Made by a program: the position numbers and the translations under genes. The notes below the pieces were generated by a model. That model searched no databases, was not told where the DNA came from, and saw nothing but the letters and a program-made list of their open reading frames with translations. A DNA stretch of 64,000 nucleotides, from assembly GCA_030704615.1 (NCBI GenBank), contig CM060732.1, positions 63,223,053-63,287,052 on the forward strand. The letters run 5' to 3'. Positions 10,297 through 20,651 of this stretch are shown here, one piece after another; positions within the stretch are counted from its first letter, which is position 1; the number at the start of each line of letters is the position of its first letter. This stretch comes from Takakia lepidozioides (Eukaryota; Streptophyta; Takakiopsida; Takakiales; Takakiaceae).

Positions 10297-11420
10297 TTGA
10301 CCTGGATTGGCAGCCAGACGATTCAAAGCCTGCAGATTGACCTGGCGGAATGGAAGTGGAACTTTGGTGGCAATCTTCGCTCCTTCGACTTCACGTATTC
10401 TACAAAGAAGGCATACAGAGCGTTGCTGCAAGCAAAACCGTTAACGAAAAAATGGAATGACAAATGGGGACATGTTCTTTTCAGAGAGGAAAACTGGAAC
10501 TGCATTTGGTCTTTGATTTGGGATAAAGCCAAACCCGCTAAGCGCAGTGCCTTTCTCTCGCACATTGCCAATAGGGTTTTAAAAGTTGGGCAATTTCTGA
10601 ATTTCCAGGAAGCCATTCTCTGTAGATGCTGCACGATTAATACCATAGAATCTCTGGAACACCGCCTAGTATACTGCCATGCTCCTCAGTGCCTTTCTCT
10701 CGCACATTGCCAACAGGATTTTAAAAGTTGGGCAATTTCTGAATTTCCAGGAAGCCATTCTCTGTAGATGCTGCGCGATTAATACCATAGAATCTCTGGA
10801 ACACCGCCTAGTATACTGCCATGCTCCTCAATCTATCTGGCCAATGGTGCAAGCATTCTATCGAACCTGGGAGCAGCTTACACTTGAAGTGGTGACCCTT
10901 CTCCTGAACTATAGCCAAGCAAGAAAGGAGTAACTGCCCAGTTTTCAAAGCCTTGAGGAGAGCCACTCTCTGGCAGTTATGGAAAGCTCGTTGCAGATGG
11001 GTCCTGGACAATGTCAATACCTCCTCCACTACGGTGCTTACTCAAGTGTTCTTTGATATTCCCATTGCTGCTAAACATGCGTGGACGAAACTTCGTGCAG
11101 ATATAGAAAAGGCTCCCGAGCGTCAATCTACGCTACTCACCACCTTCAGGGCAACCTGGGGGAGACGGGCTTATATGTAGTTTCACCGACGTTCACTCCT
11201 ATAGCTGGCCAGGGAGCATCCCCCTTCAATGGCAACACCTAGAGCCCTCCTCTTTGGCCTCCCCGGAGTTTGATAAATCCGACATTAACTGGAAACATAT
11301 CAAAGTAGCCACGAAAACTAGGCTACAATTCTGTAGATTGATTCACAATTAGCTGGTAGTTGATGCTCTCGGGGCTCCACACCACTGGTTTCTCCCATCT
11401 CCTTCTTTGTCATTGCTGTT
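10297..11420 (+). mobile_element. LINE 3' fragment (zf-RVT region), frame-shifted
   Basis: Seen: plus-strand peptides typical of the region downstream of reverse transcriptase in plant LINEs, including YSTKKAYRALL, IWDKAKPAKRSAFLSHIANR, CRCC...ESLEHRLVYC (cysteine/His zinc region), then ATLWQLWKARCRWVL and a C-terminal tail. The last part (QLWKARC...) resembles the separate minus-strand fragment at 26.2-26.8 kb (NLWKAKC). A 142-bp tandem duplication shifts the frame. Endonuclease and RT core are absent, so this is a 5'-truncated dead copy. Confidence 0.7.
10546..10829 (+). repeat. 142-bp tandem duplication inside the LINE fragment
   Basis: Copy 1 is 10546-10687 and copy 2 is 10688-10829, differing at only a few bases (for example CAATAGGGT versus CAACAGGAT). 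Because 142 is not a multiple of three, the duplication breaks the reading frame. Confidence 0.9.
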
Positions 11421-12135
11421 CTCGGATATGCTCAAAATACCCAGAACATCCTTTCTTGCTCACGTGAGCATATGCTCCAAACCCCATGTAAAAACTGAAT
11501 TTCAAAACAAGATAGTTACTTACCTACCTGCCGATTAGACTGCCAAGCCCATGGGCTGAATGGATAACAGGAAAAAGGGGGAAATTACGAAATTACTCTA
11601 TTTAAAGCCCACCAAAAATAGGTCACTAGTCACTACACTAGGTATTAGTTTTACGAAAAAAAAATTAAACAAAGGAAATCTGAGAGCCACACACAATCAT
11701 TCAGGCCCTTTAACAGAGGGGGAAAAAAAAACAGAGGAGGGGGAAAATTATAACCCAATTCCATGTAAAAATTCCAAAGGAGGCATAAAGGAGACCCGTC
11801 CATAAACAAGACCACAACCTTTTTTTTATTTTTCTTAAAACCATTCCCATGCGCAAGACAAGCAAGGTAGCAGGTATTTAAAAAAAACAATAAAAGTTAG
11901 GTTAAGTTAAGGCTGTCGTTCCATTGGATTCCACAGAAAGAAACAGGAAAGGAAGTGGGGCTCTTTATTGGTCGAGTGTGTGGGACCTCCGACAGTAATT
12001 GTGGGTGGGGGACCGATATTGCTTGCTTGGTCCCCAGAAGATTCCTTACCAGTTCCTCACACTCCTTGCGTCTTGTGTGTGTTTTGGTTATTTCCAGCCC
12101 CGTCTTGCTCTGCGTCTCGTAATCCAGGAAGTTGC
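11421..12135. other. intergenic, includes upstream region of BolA2 gene
   Basis: Purine-rich, A-tract-rich sequence with no supported gene. The 3' part is expected to hold the promoter and 5' UTR of the BolA2 gene, but I cannot pin a TATA box. Confidence 0.4.
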
Positions 12136-13109
12136 CATGGGTGTCACCAAGGAGGGCGTGGAGACTACGCTGGTCAGCAAGCTGCAGCCAACGAACCTTG
12201 TAAGTCTTCGTTTCATTCTCATGCTCATGATGTTGTCGTTGATCGTGCCCCGTTTTCCAACTGGGTTTCGCCTTCTGTGATTTACTGTACAGACCACGCA
12301 GTCTTGACAGTTTGAAAAGAGTGCAGTCTCTTCCAAAAATGGGTAGAGGGGAAAGGTTTTTCACTGTCCTCGTGTAGGCTTACTTTGTGGTTTTTCTTTC
12401 CAACTGGGTTTCGCCTTCTGTGATTTACCGTACAGACTACGCAGTCTTGATAGTTTGAAAAGAATGGTTTTGTGCAGTCTCTTCCAAAAATGGGTAGAGG
12501 GGAGGGGATCTGGTTGGGGGAAGGTTTCTTGTTTCTTCACAGTCCTCGTGTACTGTGTAGGCTTACTTTTGGTATCTGTGCTTCTTCATCTTCAATTCAT
12601 ATTTTCAAAGTTGAATGTCGAATATGGCCACATTGACTGACTGAGTGAATTTCCCTGGCTGTTGTGCATGGTGGAAATGTGGCACAGGCTGTGGTTGATA
12701 CCTCTGGCGGGTGAGTTGTATGACTTGAGTTGGATGACTTCACAAGTAGGCGCGATAGTTTTGATATGTTGTCACACTTGCTTAATGGTAACTGAAAAGC
12801 TGTAAGTTGTAGGGGCTTATGTATCAACAACGGCTGTGGCATTTGTGTTTCTCAGAAGTAGCCGGAAAGCAACTTGAACTTGTTGGTTGAATTGATACGG
12901 TTGATCTCAACATGGATTCATGCAGGTGTGGGGCAAGTTTTGACATTGAGATTGCTTCAGCCGCGTTTGAAGGCAAGAGACTTCTAGAGCGGCACCGCAT
13001 TGTGAACACTGCCTTGACGGAGGAGCTCAAAGACATTCATGCACTCTCCATCAAGAAAGCTCTTACCCCACAGCAGTGGAAGGATCAGGCAGCTAAGGCA
13101 GCTGCATAG
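12136..13109 (+). CDS. BOLA2: BolA2-like protein (cytosolic/nuclear BolA)
   Basis: Three exons with consistent phases: 12136-12198 (MGVTKEGVETTLVSKLQPTN...), 12688-12710 (AVVDTSGG) and 12926-13109, giving 89 aa. Donors are GTAAGT and GTGAGT; acceptors are CACAG and TGCAG. Known: BolA2 proteins pair with monothiol glutaredoxins such as GRXS17 through a shared iron-sulfur cluster in cytosol and nucleus. Seen: the family core SGGCGASF, FEGKRLLERHR with the conserved His that can coordinate the cluster, and the C-terminal signature EIHALSIKK.TPQQW, here DIHALSIKKALTPQQW. Length matches the usual 85-95 aa, and there is no transit peptide, which fits BolA2 rather than BolA1 or BolA4. The start is the only ATG that gives the family N-terminus. 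The gene looks intact. Confidence 0.93.
12253..12572. repeat. tandem duplication within BolA2 intron 1
   Basis: A segment with CCAACTGGGTTTCGCCTTCT, TGGGTAGAGGGG and GTGTAGGCTTACTTT occurs twice, offset by about 143 bp at its start, with small insertions in the second copy. It lies wholly within the intron and does not touch the splice sites. Confidence 0.8.
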
Positions 13110-14077
13110 GTTACTAACATTGTTCCAAGGCTGCCTTCCAGATGCTTTGGGAAGGACTGAATTATCTCCCTTGAAGGCCAGGAATCCTTTGCTTTTTTGA
13201 TTAAAAGTTCTCAAGTCTGGCTTATATTATACTCATTTGGATAAGAACTTTGACTGTCAATATAACCCACCACTTTCCCTATTCATGTGACCTGTTCCAA
13301 GTGGGCATTGTCTCTTTTCTGATGGAAACACACATGTTTAGCGACATGAAGTTTGGTGTCCATAGATTTCTGAGTAACTACACTCCTAATTGGAAACCTC
13401 AGGAGTCTTGCATCACATGACTCTCTGATGGTTTTATTTGACACATCAATGCATGATGAGTGATCAAAGCAGAAGACCATGAGACTGATGGCTATGATGG
13501 CTATGGCAGCTACAAGCACCACTGACAGTAAGATGCTATCGATGGTGAACTCTGCACTCGGGTGAGTTGGTTCTCAAGGGAGTGAGAGGCCGCCTTGCTG
13601 TTGCTGTTGTGAGCTCCTGTCCAGGTCCCTCGCACTTGTCTTGCTGTTTTCCATTGGACTTTGTTGCAAAGCCTTTATTCTGTCATGCAAAACCCACAAA
13701 TTCAATGTACTGGACCAATCCACACTAGAGAAAAGAAATGTGTAATTTGGGGAGAATTCTGTCCCTCTATGTAATCTGCTGGCTCATCTGAAACAACAGC
13801 TATGCATTCATTGAGGTAACAAATGAATAATTTGCCTAAACTGGTGAAATTGACAAAGACTACACCAAGTTGGACAACAGAGTGCTGTCTTCATCATCCA
13901 CCCACCTTAAACCTGCTTACTCCCATTCCCTCCCTCCTCTCTCATCGACCATATGCTTAGCCGGCCTTGTAGCCCATGCATCTGGACATCTACCTGTAAC
14001 CCACAAATCTGACCATTAAAGGTCTCTGTAACTGGGTACCTTTTCCCCTCCCCTCCCCTGACTAGCAAGAGTACTCG
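13110..14077. other. intergenic between convergent BolA2 and coiled-coil genes
   Basis: 3' UTRs of the two convergent genes are expected here. No other gene was seen. Confidence 0.5.
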
Positions 14078-17000
14078 CTAAGAGTGCACACCCCCAGGCT
14101 TCAGGGCATTTATGCCATGCATGTGAGTGGTTATAAACCTTACTCCTTTAGTTGGCAAGGGTGATGCGTTGTGGCCCGAGCTCGAGGCACATCTGACTCT
14201 CAGCATCAGCCGTAGCTCCTTATTCTCATCAGCCAACAGTTCCACCTGCCATAATTGTAGCCATCAAATCAAATCGTCACTTTTGAGCTTAATGCCTATA
14301 CCAGTGTCAGAGTTGCAACTTCCCTTATGTCATTTTCAGCTGTTAAACTTGGAGCATTCAATTTCATCTATTCCCTCTCCTTGTCTGTCTATTTGGGTCC
14401 ATCTACAAAAGTTTGGTTTGAACACAATTGGTAGGACGTGATAATATAATTTCAGCTTTCCAGGGACAAACATTTCTCTTCTCTCATTCTTGCTTCATTT
14501 CCCTCTCATGTGCCATGCAAAACACGCATTAAAGCAGGTACCTCATCTTCAGCTTTTTCAAGATTGTTTTTACAGATGGCCGCTTCCTGCCTCAGGGCAT
14601 GTGCCTCCCAGAGCAATTCTTTCATACCTTTCTCCGCTACTCTCACCCTGTTTCCAACGGTCCAACAACCTGAGGTCAACAAGACGTTACTGAGACAATC
14701 ATTGGTGATAGAACCAGAATCAAAGCCATCATTTCAAAAGGCTGTTCAATTGACATGAGCCATGTGAGCACTCAAACCAATTTCTAGCATTCCAACTCCA
14801 TAACCAACTTCCAATACCATCTCTTCCTTGAATCATTTGATAGGAAATCTTCAAGTTTTAGAATTTTAGCTGTGAGTCTGCAATGTTCCCAATCTCTTAC
14901 ACCTACATACGAATGATGTGCCTTTGAACAAGAATCTGTGATCCTAATTCAAGTGGAGGTGTGCGAAACCGAAATCGTAATATTGTACTTGTGAAATTAA
15001 AGTCATGCCCATATAAATAAGTCATTCCAAAGGTGCCATGGCTATGAGAAGCGTATGCTGGCAGGCAGATCATAACTTGAATGAAGCTTGACTAGTTTAC
15101 ACAGCTGTGATAGAGAGGGGGCAGAAAATGGAGGGAGATATGCCTCACCTTTCACGATTTGCTCGCATTTCTCCTTTCATGCGCTTGACAATGGCTTTAA
15201 CCTGCATGTTGAGGGAAGTGAGGCCATCGTCTCTCTCCTGCTCCAGTGCCTTGCACACACCAGCCATAATGGCTGAAGATACTAAAGTGTGCACAGTTTT
15301 CTCATCCTTGCACATAGACTCCTTATTTGTACATGCTTCTTGCATTCCTCTGAGCTGTGCCAGCGATTCCTCATATCGCTAGTTGCCATTGAAATCACAG
15401 GATTAGCATCAATCATTAAGAGCAAGTTCTTAGCAGCAAGGTGACATACAAATTATCTTGGGTTCAGGAATTGGCACTTGCCATGACAGATGGGTTATGG
15501 CAGGGTATATCTACAGGGTATATTCCTCATTGCTAGAAGACATAATTTTTCGGAAATGTCGTCAGCAACACTTCATTAATCCTATGGGAGTCTGAGGTGC
15601 ATATCTACAAGTTGTATGACACCTCCCATATTCTCAACTTTGTAGCTTAACTTCCCAACCCAGTCCAAAAGCACTAGTTTCTTAAGTTGCACTGTCCCAT
15701 GACCAGCGGTGACAACGAGATGCCAACAGTTGTTCCACTCAAGTATGCAGAACCCCAGTCTTTCAATTCTAGTGAGGGACTATTCAAGTAAATAAGTAAA
15801 CTAAAAACCTCTCGAAATCACTGGAATTTCCATGCTGGACTGTCCTTGGGCTTTCAGAAGTTATTTGTGTCTCATCAAAGACACAAGCCCATCCTAAACC
15901 CATTGGAACTGGGCGATGCTTGTGATAGCTTTTGCTGTCTTCATCTCTTTTTCAATATATAGGATAGTTAGTGGTGCTTGCAGACAATAGAAAAGGGAAT
16001 ACCAGGTTGGAAGAATTAAGCAGATCATGCATCACACGACTGTGCTCTTCAAGTTGCCTGTATGCAGAATTCACTTCCATCTTCGCATCGGCCTTGACAC
16101 TCACTACCTCTTTCTGCAACCTGACATTATTATAGGTGCCCAATTTCAACACGCAATGCACATGGAAAAGAAGATGGAGTTGACCATTCACTTTACCAGT
16201 AGATGGACTCAGCTACAGCAAAGCTGGAGGGGCAATGGCAGGGAGTAGGGGAGAAAGGACCTGAGGGCTTCAACCACAGCTTTACAACTTTTGTTATGTG
16301 TAGTTTTCGGCAAAGATCAACCAGCAACTTTCATGGTAGATGCAAGTAAACTTCCGGCACCAAACAATGTTGCTGGTAACAAATACATCACAGTGGACAT
16401 AAGCAATCATCCAAATGGCCAATGAACTGTAAGCATACCTTCTGTTATCTGCTTCCATCTGTATCAGCTTCATTTTCATGGAACCAGCATCCACTGCATC
16501 ATCCATCTAAGATGATATTGATATAAATCAGTTACCCTCTTCAATGATGGAAATCCCAGTCATGGAAACACATCAAGTTGAGTCATTTAGAAGCAAGCCA
16601 CCCCATCTCCAAATGCTTACAGACCCAATTCAGGTTGCAGAGAATCACCTCCAGTTTCACACAGCAGTCCTGCGTTGTTGAACACGTGAGTGATTCTAAT
16701 TCCCGGACCAGATCTTGGGCCCTTCTCTCTGCTTCAGCAACCCTGTCCTCTGCTAAAGCTGCACGATCCTCAGCTTCATCTGCAGCTTCCATGAAGACTT
16801 CTCGATCATTGTGGTAAAGTTCACACTCATTCTCCAGACGTGCACATTCTTGGTTCAGTGCCTTGCATTCTTCGGCCAGTTTCTGGTTATTGGCCACCTG
16901 ACGCTTCAATGCTTGTGCATTTAAGCATGCTTCTTCCTGACATGCCAGTATCATTTGTATCCTCAATAGCATTCAATTGCCTCAAGACCTTCCCTTTCTC

Positions 17001-17814
17001 AATGAATGAATACAAATCTACTATTCACATATCTCCATCCCTCACTCACATAAAGTCTCTGTGGCTTACATATAAGCACTTGGATCTCACACACACATGT
17101 TGCTGATTTTATTGACTTAATACCCATTCCTAAGGTGACAGTCCCTCTGGTAAATCTTTCCTGGAGATATTTTGTGTGTCAGTGTGTGAAAGAGAGCAGA
17201 ACAATAGAACATTAATACATCCGCAGGTGGCAGAGAGGGTCTATGGGACAGATTGAAACAAAAACATTAAAAAAGTCCTATCCCAAACATTGCATGAAGA
17301 CGGAGAGAATGCACTCATAAGACATCTTTGCCGCAGCCTTGTGGCCATAGTCCCAGGAGACACCATTGGAGAGAGAACTGGAGGAACGCTTGAGATTACT
17401 CTTACACCATTACACGGATGCCGCAGGCTCGTGATGAAAGCCATTATTCTGTGACAACCTCAGTACAGAATTGTCATTGACCTCTGACAGCATACAATCT
17501 AGCAGTTCTCTGACAAGGAGGAGACATAAAGTGCAGATAGGAGGTATCAAGACAACCTCGTGGGTGGGAGAAACAGAAAGAGCCAACAATCATACCCTGG
17601 ATTTGGCATACTTGTAATCCAGTTCCTGAAGGCAGCGAAGAAGGTGTTGCACTTGGAGCTGCAGTTGTCGGTGAGATTCCTCTGCGTTTTGAATCCTTAA
17701 TTCCAAATGCTTCTGAGAGGGACGACCTCCTAGCATATGGAAGATGGAGTCTTGTATGTATTCATCGAGCTCTGGCGGCAAAGGGAATTTAGCATCTTCT
17801 TCCATCTCCCCCAT
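14078..17814 (-). CDS. plant-specific coiled-coil protein, seven exons
   Basis: Exons in transcript order: 17814-17596, 16936-16649, 16506-16439, 16120-16003, 15378-15149, 14647-14542, 14245-14078. All junctions have GT-AG and phases fit, giving 398 aa. Seen: the N-terminus MGEMEEDAKFPLPPELDEYI, a long heptad-rich region (QALKRQVANNQKLAEECKAL; RLENECELYHNDREVFMEAA; ALAEDRVAEAERRAQDL), a second one (LQKEVVSVKADAKMEVNSAY), then KGMKELLWEAHALRQEA and KAEDEVELLADENKEL near the C-terminus. Known: this arrangement, with LPPELD at the start and an ECxLYxxDRExxME motif, resembles a conserved but poorly characterised plant coiled-coil family. I recall the family only loosely and assign no symbol. No signal peptide or membrane helix is seen. 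A role in scaffolding or cytoskeleton would be a guess. The first ATG of the exon at 17814 was chosen; an earlier GTG is possible. Confidence 0.8.
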
Positions 17815-19489
17815 TCCTTGCACTATGTTTCGCACCAGTCTTCAAATTGCGTGTCTTATGGCGTAAAGCTGTCAGCAGAGGTTGGAGGCAATCGTTCTGG
17901 CCAACTGTGTCTCTACTACTATTAATTCCTGTCGCGATCTCTGTACCTGGTGGATTTCTCCTCAAGCCCCTTATCTTTTAGAGTGAACTCACTTTGGAAA
18001 GCGATCTGCAGAATATAGGACTGCAAAACTAATGTTGACTGTTTGACTCCAGCATTCAGCAAAAGCAACATTCGAGTATTCTACAGGATACAAAGAAAGC
18101 TCAGGTATCATCTATATGGCCATCCACAGATGGTCATAGCGCGCTGGCACAGACGTAACCAAGTCAAGTAAGTCACCTGGCTTTCGTGGAAGAAGAGTAA
18201 AAGCCTAGGATAGTCTATCTAGTGCATGTGGCGGAGAAAACTTGGAGCGACTTTGGTAGGAGTCTCAATCCCTTTGAAATAGGACCAAAACCGAAGAGAA
18301 TATGCATTCTGCTACAAGGAGCGTGACTTCACAGAGATATAGATAGCAATGAAGAGAACACAAGAGACAGAGAGACAAACTTCATAAAGACGAAGGAGAC
18401 AAATCTTAATAACCATCTACCGGTAAGAAGGAGAGTCTCTGGGACATCATCTTGAACTACTTCCACGCGACATCAAACTCGCAACTTCTGGACGGCAATT
18501 TCCTACGAAGAGAGAACGAAATGAAGTGAAATGGAGAAAATGTCGAAGTGGTGGGAAGAACAGAGATAAACTTATGAAGTAGGTGGAGATGGAAAGAAGA
18601 TGGTCGAAGAGAGAGACAGAGACAACAGAGAGACCTTACGGGGAGCAGAGCAGAGTGACAAGCAGGACGGTCAAATGGAAAAAACTAAGACCTCATTTCA
18701 ACACCAAAGTTACTTCTATGAATCTGCAAACACAGTATGCATGTCTGTATCCCGGCGATGAACTCTCTGCAACTCACGAAAGCAAATCGATGAGCGAGCG
18801 GGAGGAAGGCGAGAACTCTGCCGCGGCAACCAGCAGACGGACACCATCACCGAGAGCGGGGCCCTGTTTTCTGCCCGTTACGAACCCCTTCCCTCAAAAT
18901 GTTTTTCCTCCTTCGGAAAACAAATAAAAATAAAAGTGAAAATACATTTCAGAAGAAACTAAAGCAAATTGTGCTATTTGTTTTTCTTTGGTGCTTTTTG
19001 TTCTTTTTTTTTTTGTTTTGTTTTCAATTTGTTTTTTTTGTTTTTTGGTGCTATTAAAAAACAAACCTAGATCATAGCCTCCTTTTCATTTAGAAACTAA
19101 TAAAAAAGTAATGGAAAGGAAAAACTTTTTTAGCTGTCCTTAACCGTCAGATTCAGAATCGAACGGTGGAGAAGCGCTGCAAAAGGTAGCCGTTGTAGGT
19201 TTGAGTTGGGAGTTTGTGGGCCCTGCACTAACGAATGAATGTTGAATGAATGTTGAATGAACTCTGCCATCAATGTTTTAAAAATATTGCAGTGTGCAAG
19301 CAGGTTCACGTCGTGGGGAGTGATTGTTTGGGTGGTTGGGCTGATGCTCTAACTGCATTCACCATCCTCTTTCACACTCATTCTCCCTGTTGGTTATTCC
19401 TTAACTACAGAGCACTCTTTACAGTTTTTGTTGAGGAGGAGGAAATATCATGTATCTCCTGAAAACTCCTCAGTTGCTCCTCTCTCTCT
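17815..19489. other. 5' flank of coiled-coil gene; no further gene recognised
   Basis: Contains purine-rich sequence at 18.3-18.9 kb with a weak plus-strand frame (18583-18927) that has no recognisable motif, and T-rich tracts at 18.97-19.05 kb. Probably the promoter and 5' UTR of the minus-strand coiled-coil gene. Confidence 0.4.
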
Positions 19490-19590
19490 ACTCTTGGCTT
19501 TGGTTTTGTTTCCTCTCATGTTTTCTTCCATTTTGTCCCATGAGCTCTATGAGCTTTCCGCGGACGTTATAAAGCACCATTTCATTTCTG
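19490..19590 (+). mobile_element. LINE-type 3' tail, copy 1
   Basis: Contains TTTCCGCGGACGTTATAAAG (from 19555) followed by CACCATTTCATTTC. The same module recurs three times at 61.7-62.7 kb, once directly after a LINE zinc-region frame, so it is read here as the 3' end of a LINE family. No LINE coding sequence is recognisable just upstream of this copy. Confidence 0.55.
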
Positions 19591-19889
19591 CTGATTGCCT
19601 CCTTTCTTGTAGTTTTGCTTTGTGGTATGGCCCTCGTGGACGGAGTGTAACCTTTTCTTTCTCCTGCTGTAGTATGATAAAACCTGTACTCCGAAGTCTG
19701 TGTTAGTACCATATTACCTACTTCAGACTTCCAAAGGAGAACTTGAATAAATGTTATTCCTTCGACAAGAGACCCGGAGGTTATGGGAAACCAGTAGAGG
19801 GAGTCGAATCCTAAAACCTGCAAGGGAGAGAGATGAGGGTAAAATAGGAAAAGGAATAAAGGTATAACGTTCACAGAGGAAAGGGTCTG

Positions 19890-20651
19890 ATGGCCCCGAA
19901 GAAAAAACAAGAAATGAAAAAAGGAGAAGTGAAAAAGGGAGACGCTGAAGGTGGGAAGTCACCACCGCTAAAGCCTGCTCTGCCGAACCCTATCGTCTTC
20001 TTTGACATCAAAATTGGAGGGAAAGCAGAAGGCAGAATGGTGATGGAGCTTTTGGCGGACATAGCCCCCAAGGCAGCGGAGAATTTTCGAGCACTCTGCA
20101 CAGGGGAGAAGGGGGTTGGCAAGTTAGGGAAGCGCATGCATTACAAGAACACACTATTCCATAGAGTAATTCCAGAGTTTTTTGCCCAGGGAGGTGATTT
20201 CACCGACTTTAATGGCAGGGGAGGGGAGTCCATCTACGGAGAGCCCTTTGAGGATGAGAGCTTCGAGAAGAGCCATGCCACCATAGGGTCTTTGTCCATG
20301 TGTAATTCAGGCCCCGACACCAATGAATCACAGTTTTTCTTCAACCTTGTACCCAATGAATCCCTTGACGGCCGGCATGTCGTGTTCGGGCAACTACAGG
20401 AAGAGAGCTTACCCGTGTTGAACGCCATTGAGGCTGTTGGCTCCTGGACTGGCAGGTTACATCAGCCTGTGATCATTGCCGACTGTGGCTGGTTGAACCC
20501 ACCACCGCCACCCCCTACTGCAGAGGAATTAGCCAAGAAGGCCGAGGAGGAAGAAGCTAAAAACGCTGAGGAAAAGAAAGCTAAGGAAGCGGAAGAAGAG
20601 AGAGCTCAGAAAGCCCGTGAGGAAAAGAAGCTAGCCACTAAGAAGAAGTAG
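19890..20651 (+). CDS. cyclophilin-type peptidyl-prolyl isomerase with charged C-terminal tail
   Basis: Intronless 253-aa frame from ATG 19890. Domains: Lys-rich N-terminus (1-30), cyclophilin domain (about 34-203), a run of prolines (about 206-211) and an Ala/Glu/Lys helix to the end that looks like a charged coiled coil and could act as a nuclear signal. Known: cyclophilins isomerise X-Pro bonds. Catalytic Arg (FHRVIP, R92), the Phe/Gln pair ([10 protein letters not shown]97 and Q100) and the His equivalent to human CypA H126 (H163) are present. Odd: the residue equivalent to CypA W121, central to cyclosporin binding, is Ser (NESLDG), and the usual MANAGPNTNGSQFF reads [14 protein letters not shown]. 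The lack of introns and divergence suggest an old retrocopy that kept its frame, or an intronless family member. Activity is likely but cyclosporin sensitivity is doubtful. Confidence 0.9.
   Translation: MAPKKKQEMKKGEVKKGDAEGGKSPPLKPALPNPIVFFDIKIGGKAEGRMVMELLADIAPKAAENFRALCTGEKGVGKLGKRMHYKNTLFHRVIPEFFAQGGDFTDFNGRGGESIYGEPFEDESFEKSHATIGSLSMCNSGPDTNESQFFFNLVPNESLDGRHVVFGQLQEESLPVLNAIEAVGSWTGRLHQPVIIADCGWLNPPPPPPTAEELAKKAEEEEAKNAEEKKAKEAEEERAQKAREEKKLATKKK

Noticed and set aside
18583-18927. 114-codon plus-strand frame
   Set aside because: Purine-rich, without motif or splice partner, and lies in the likely 5' region of the minus-strand coiled-coil gene.
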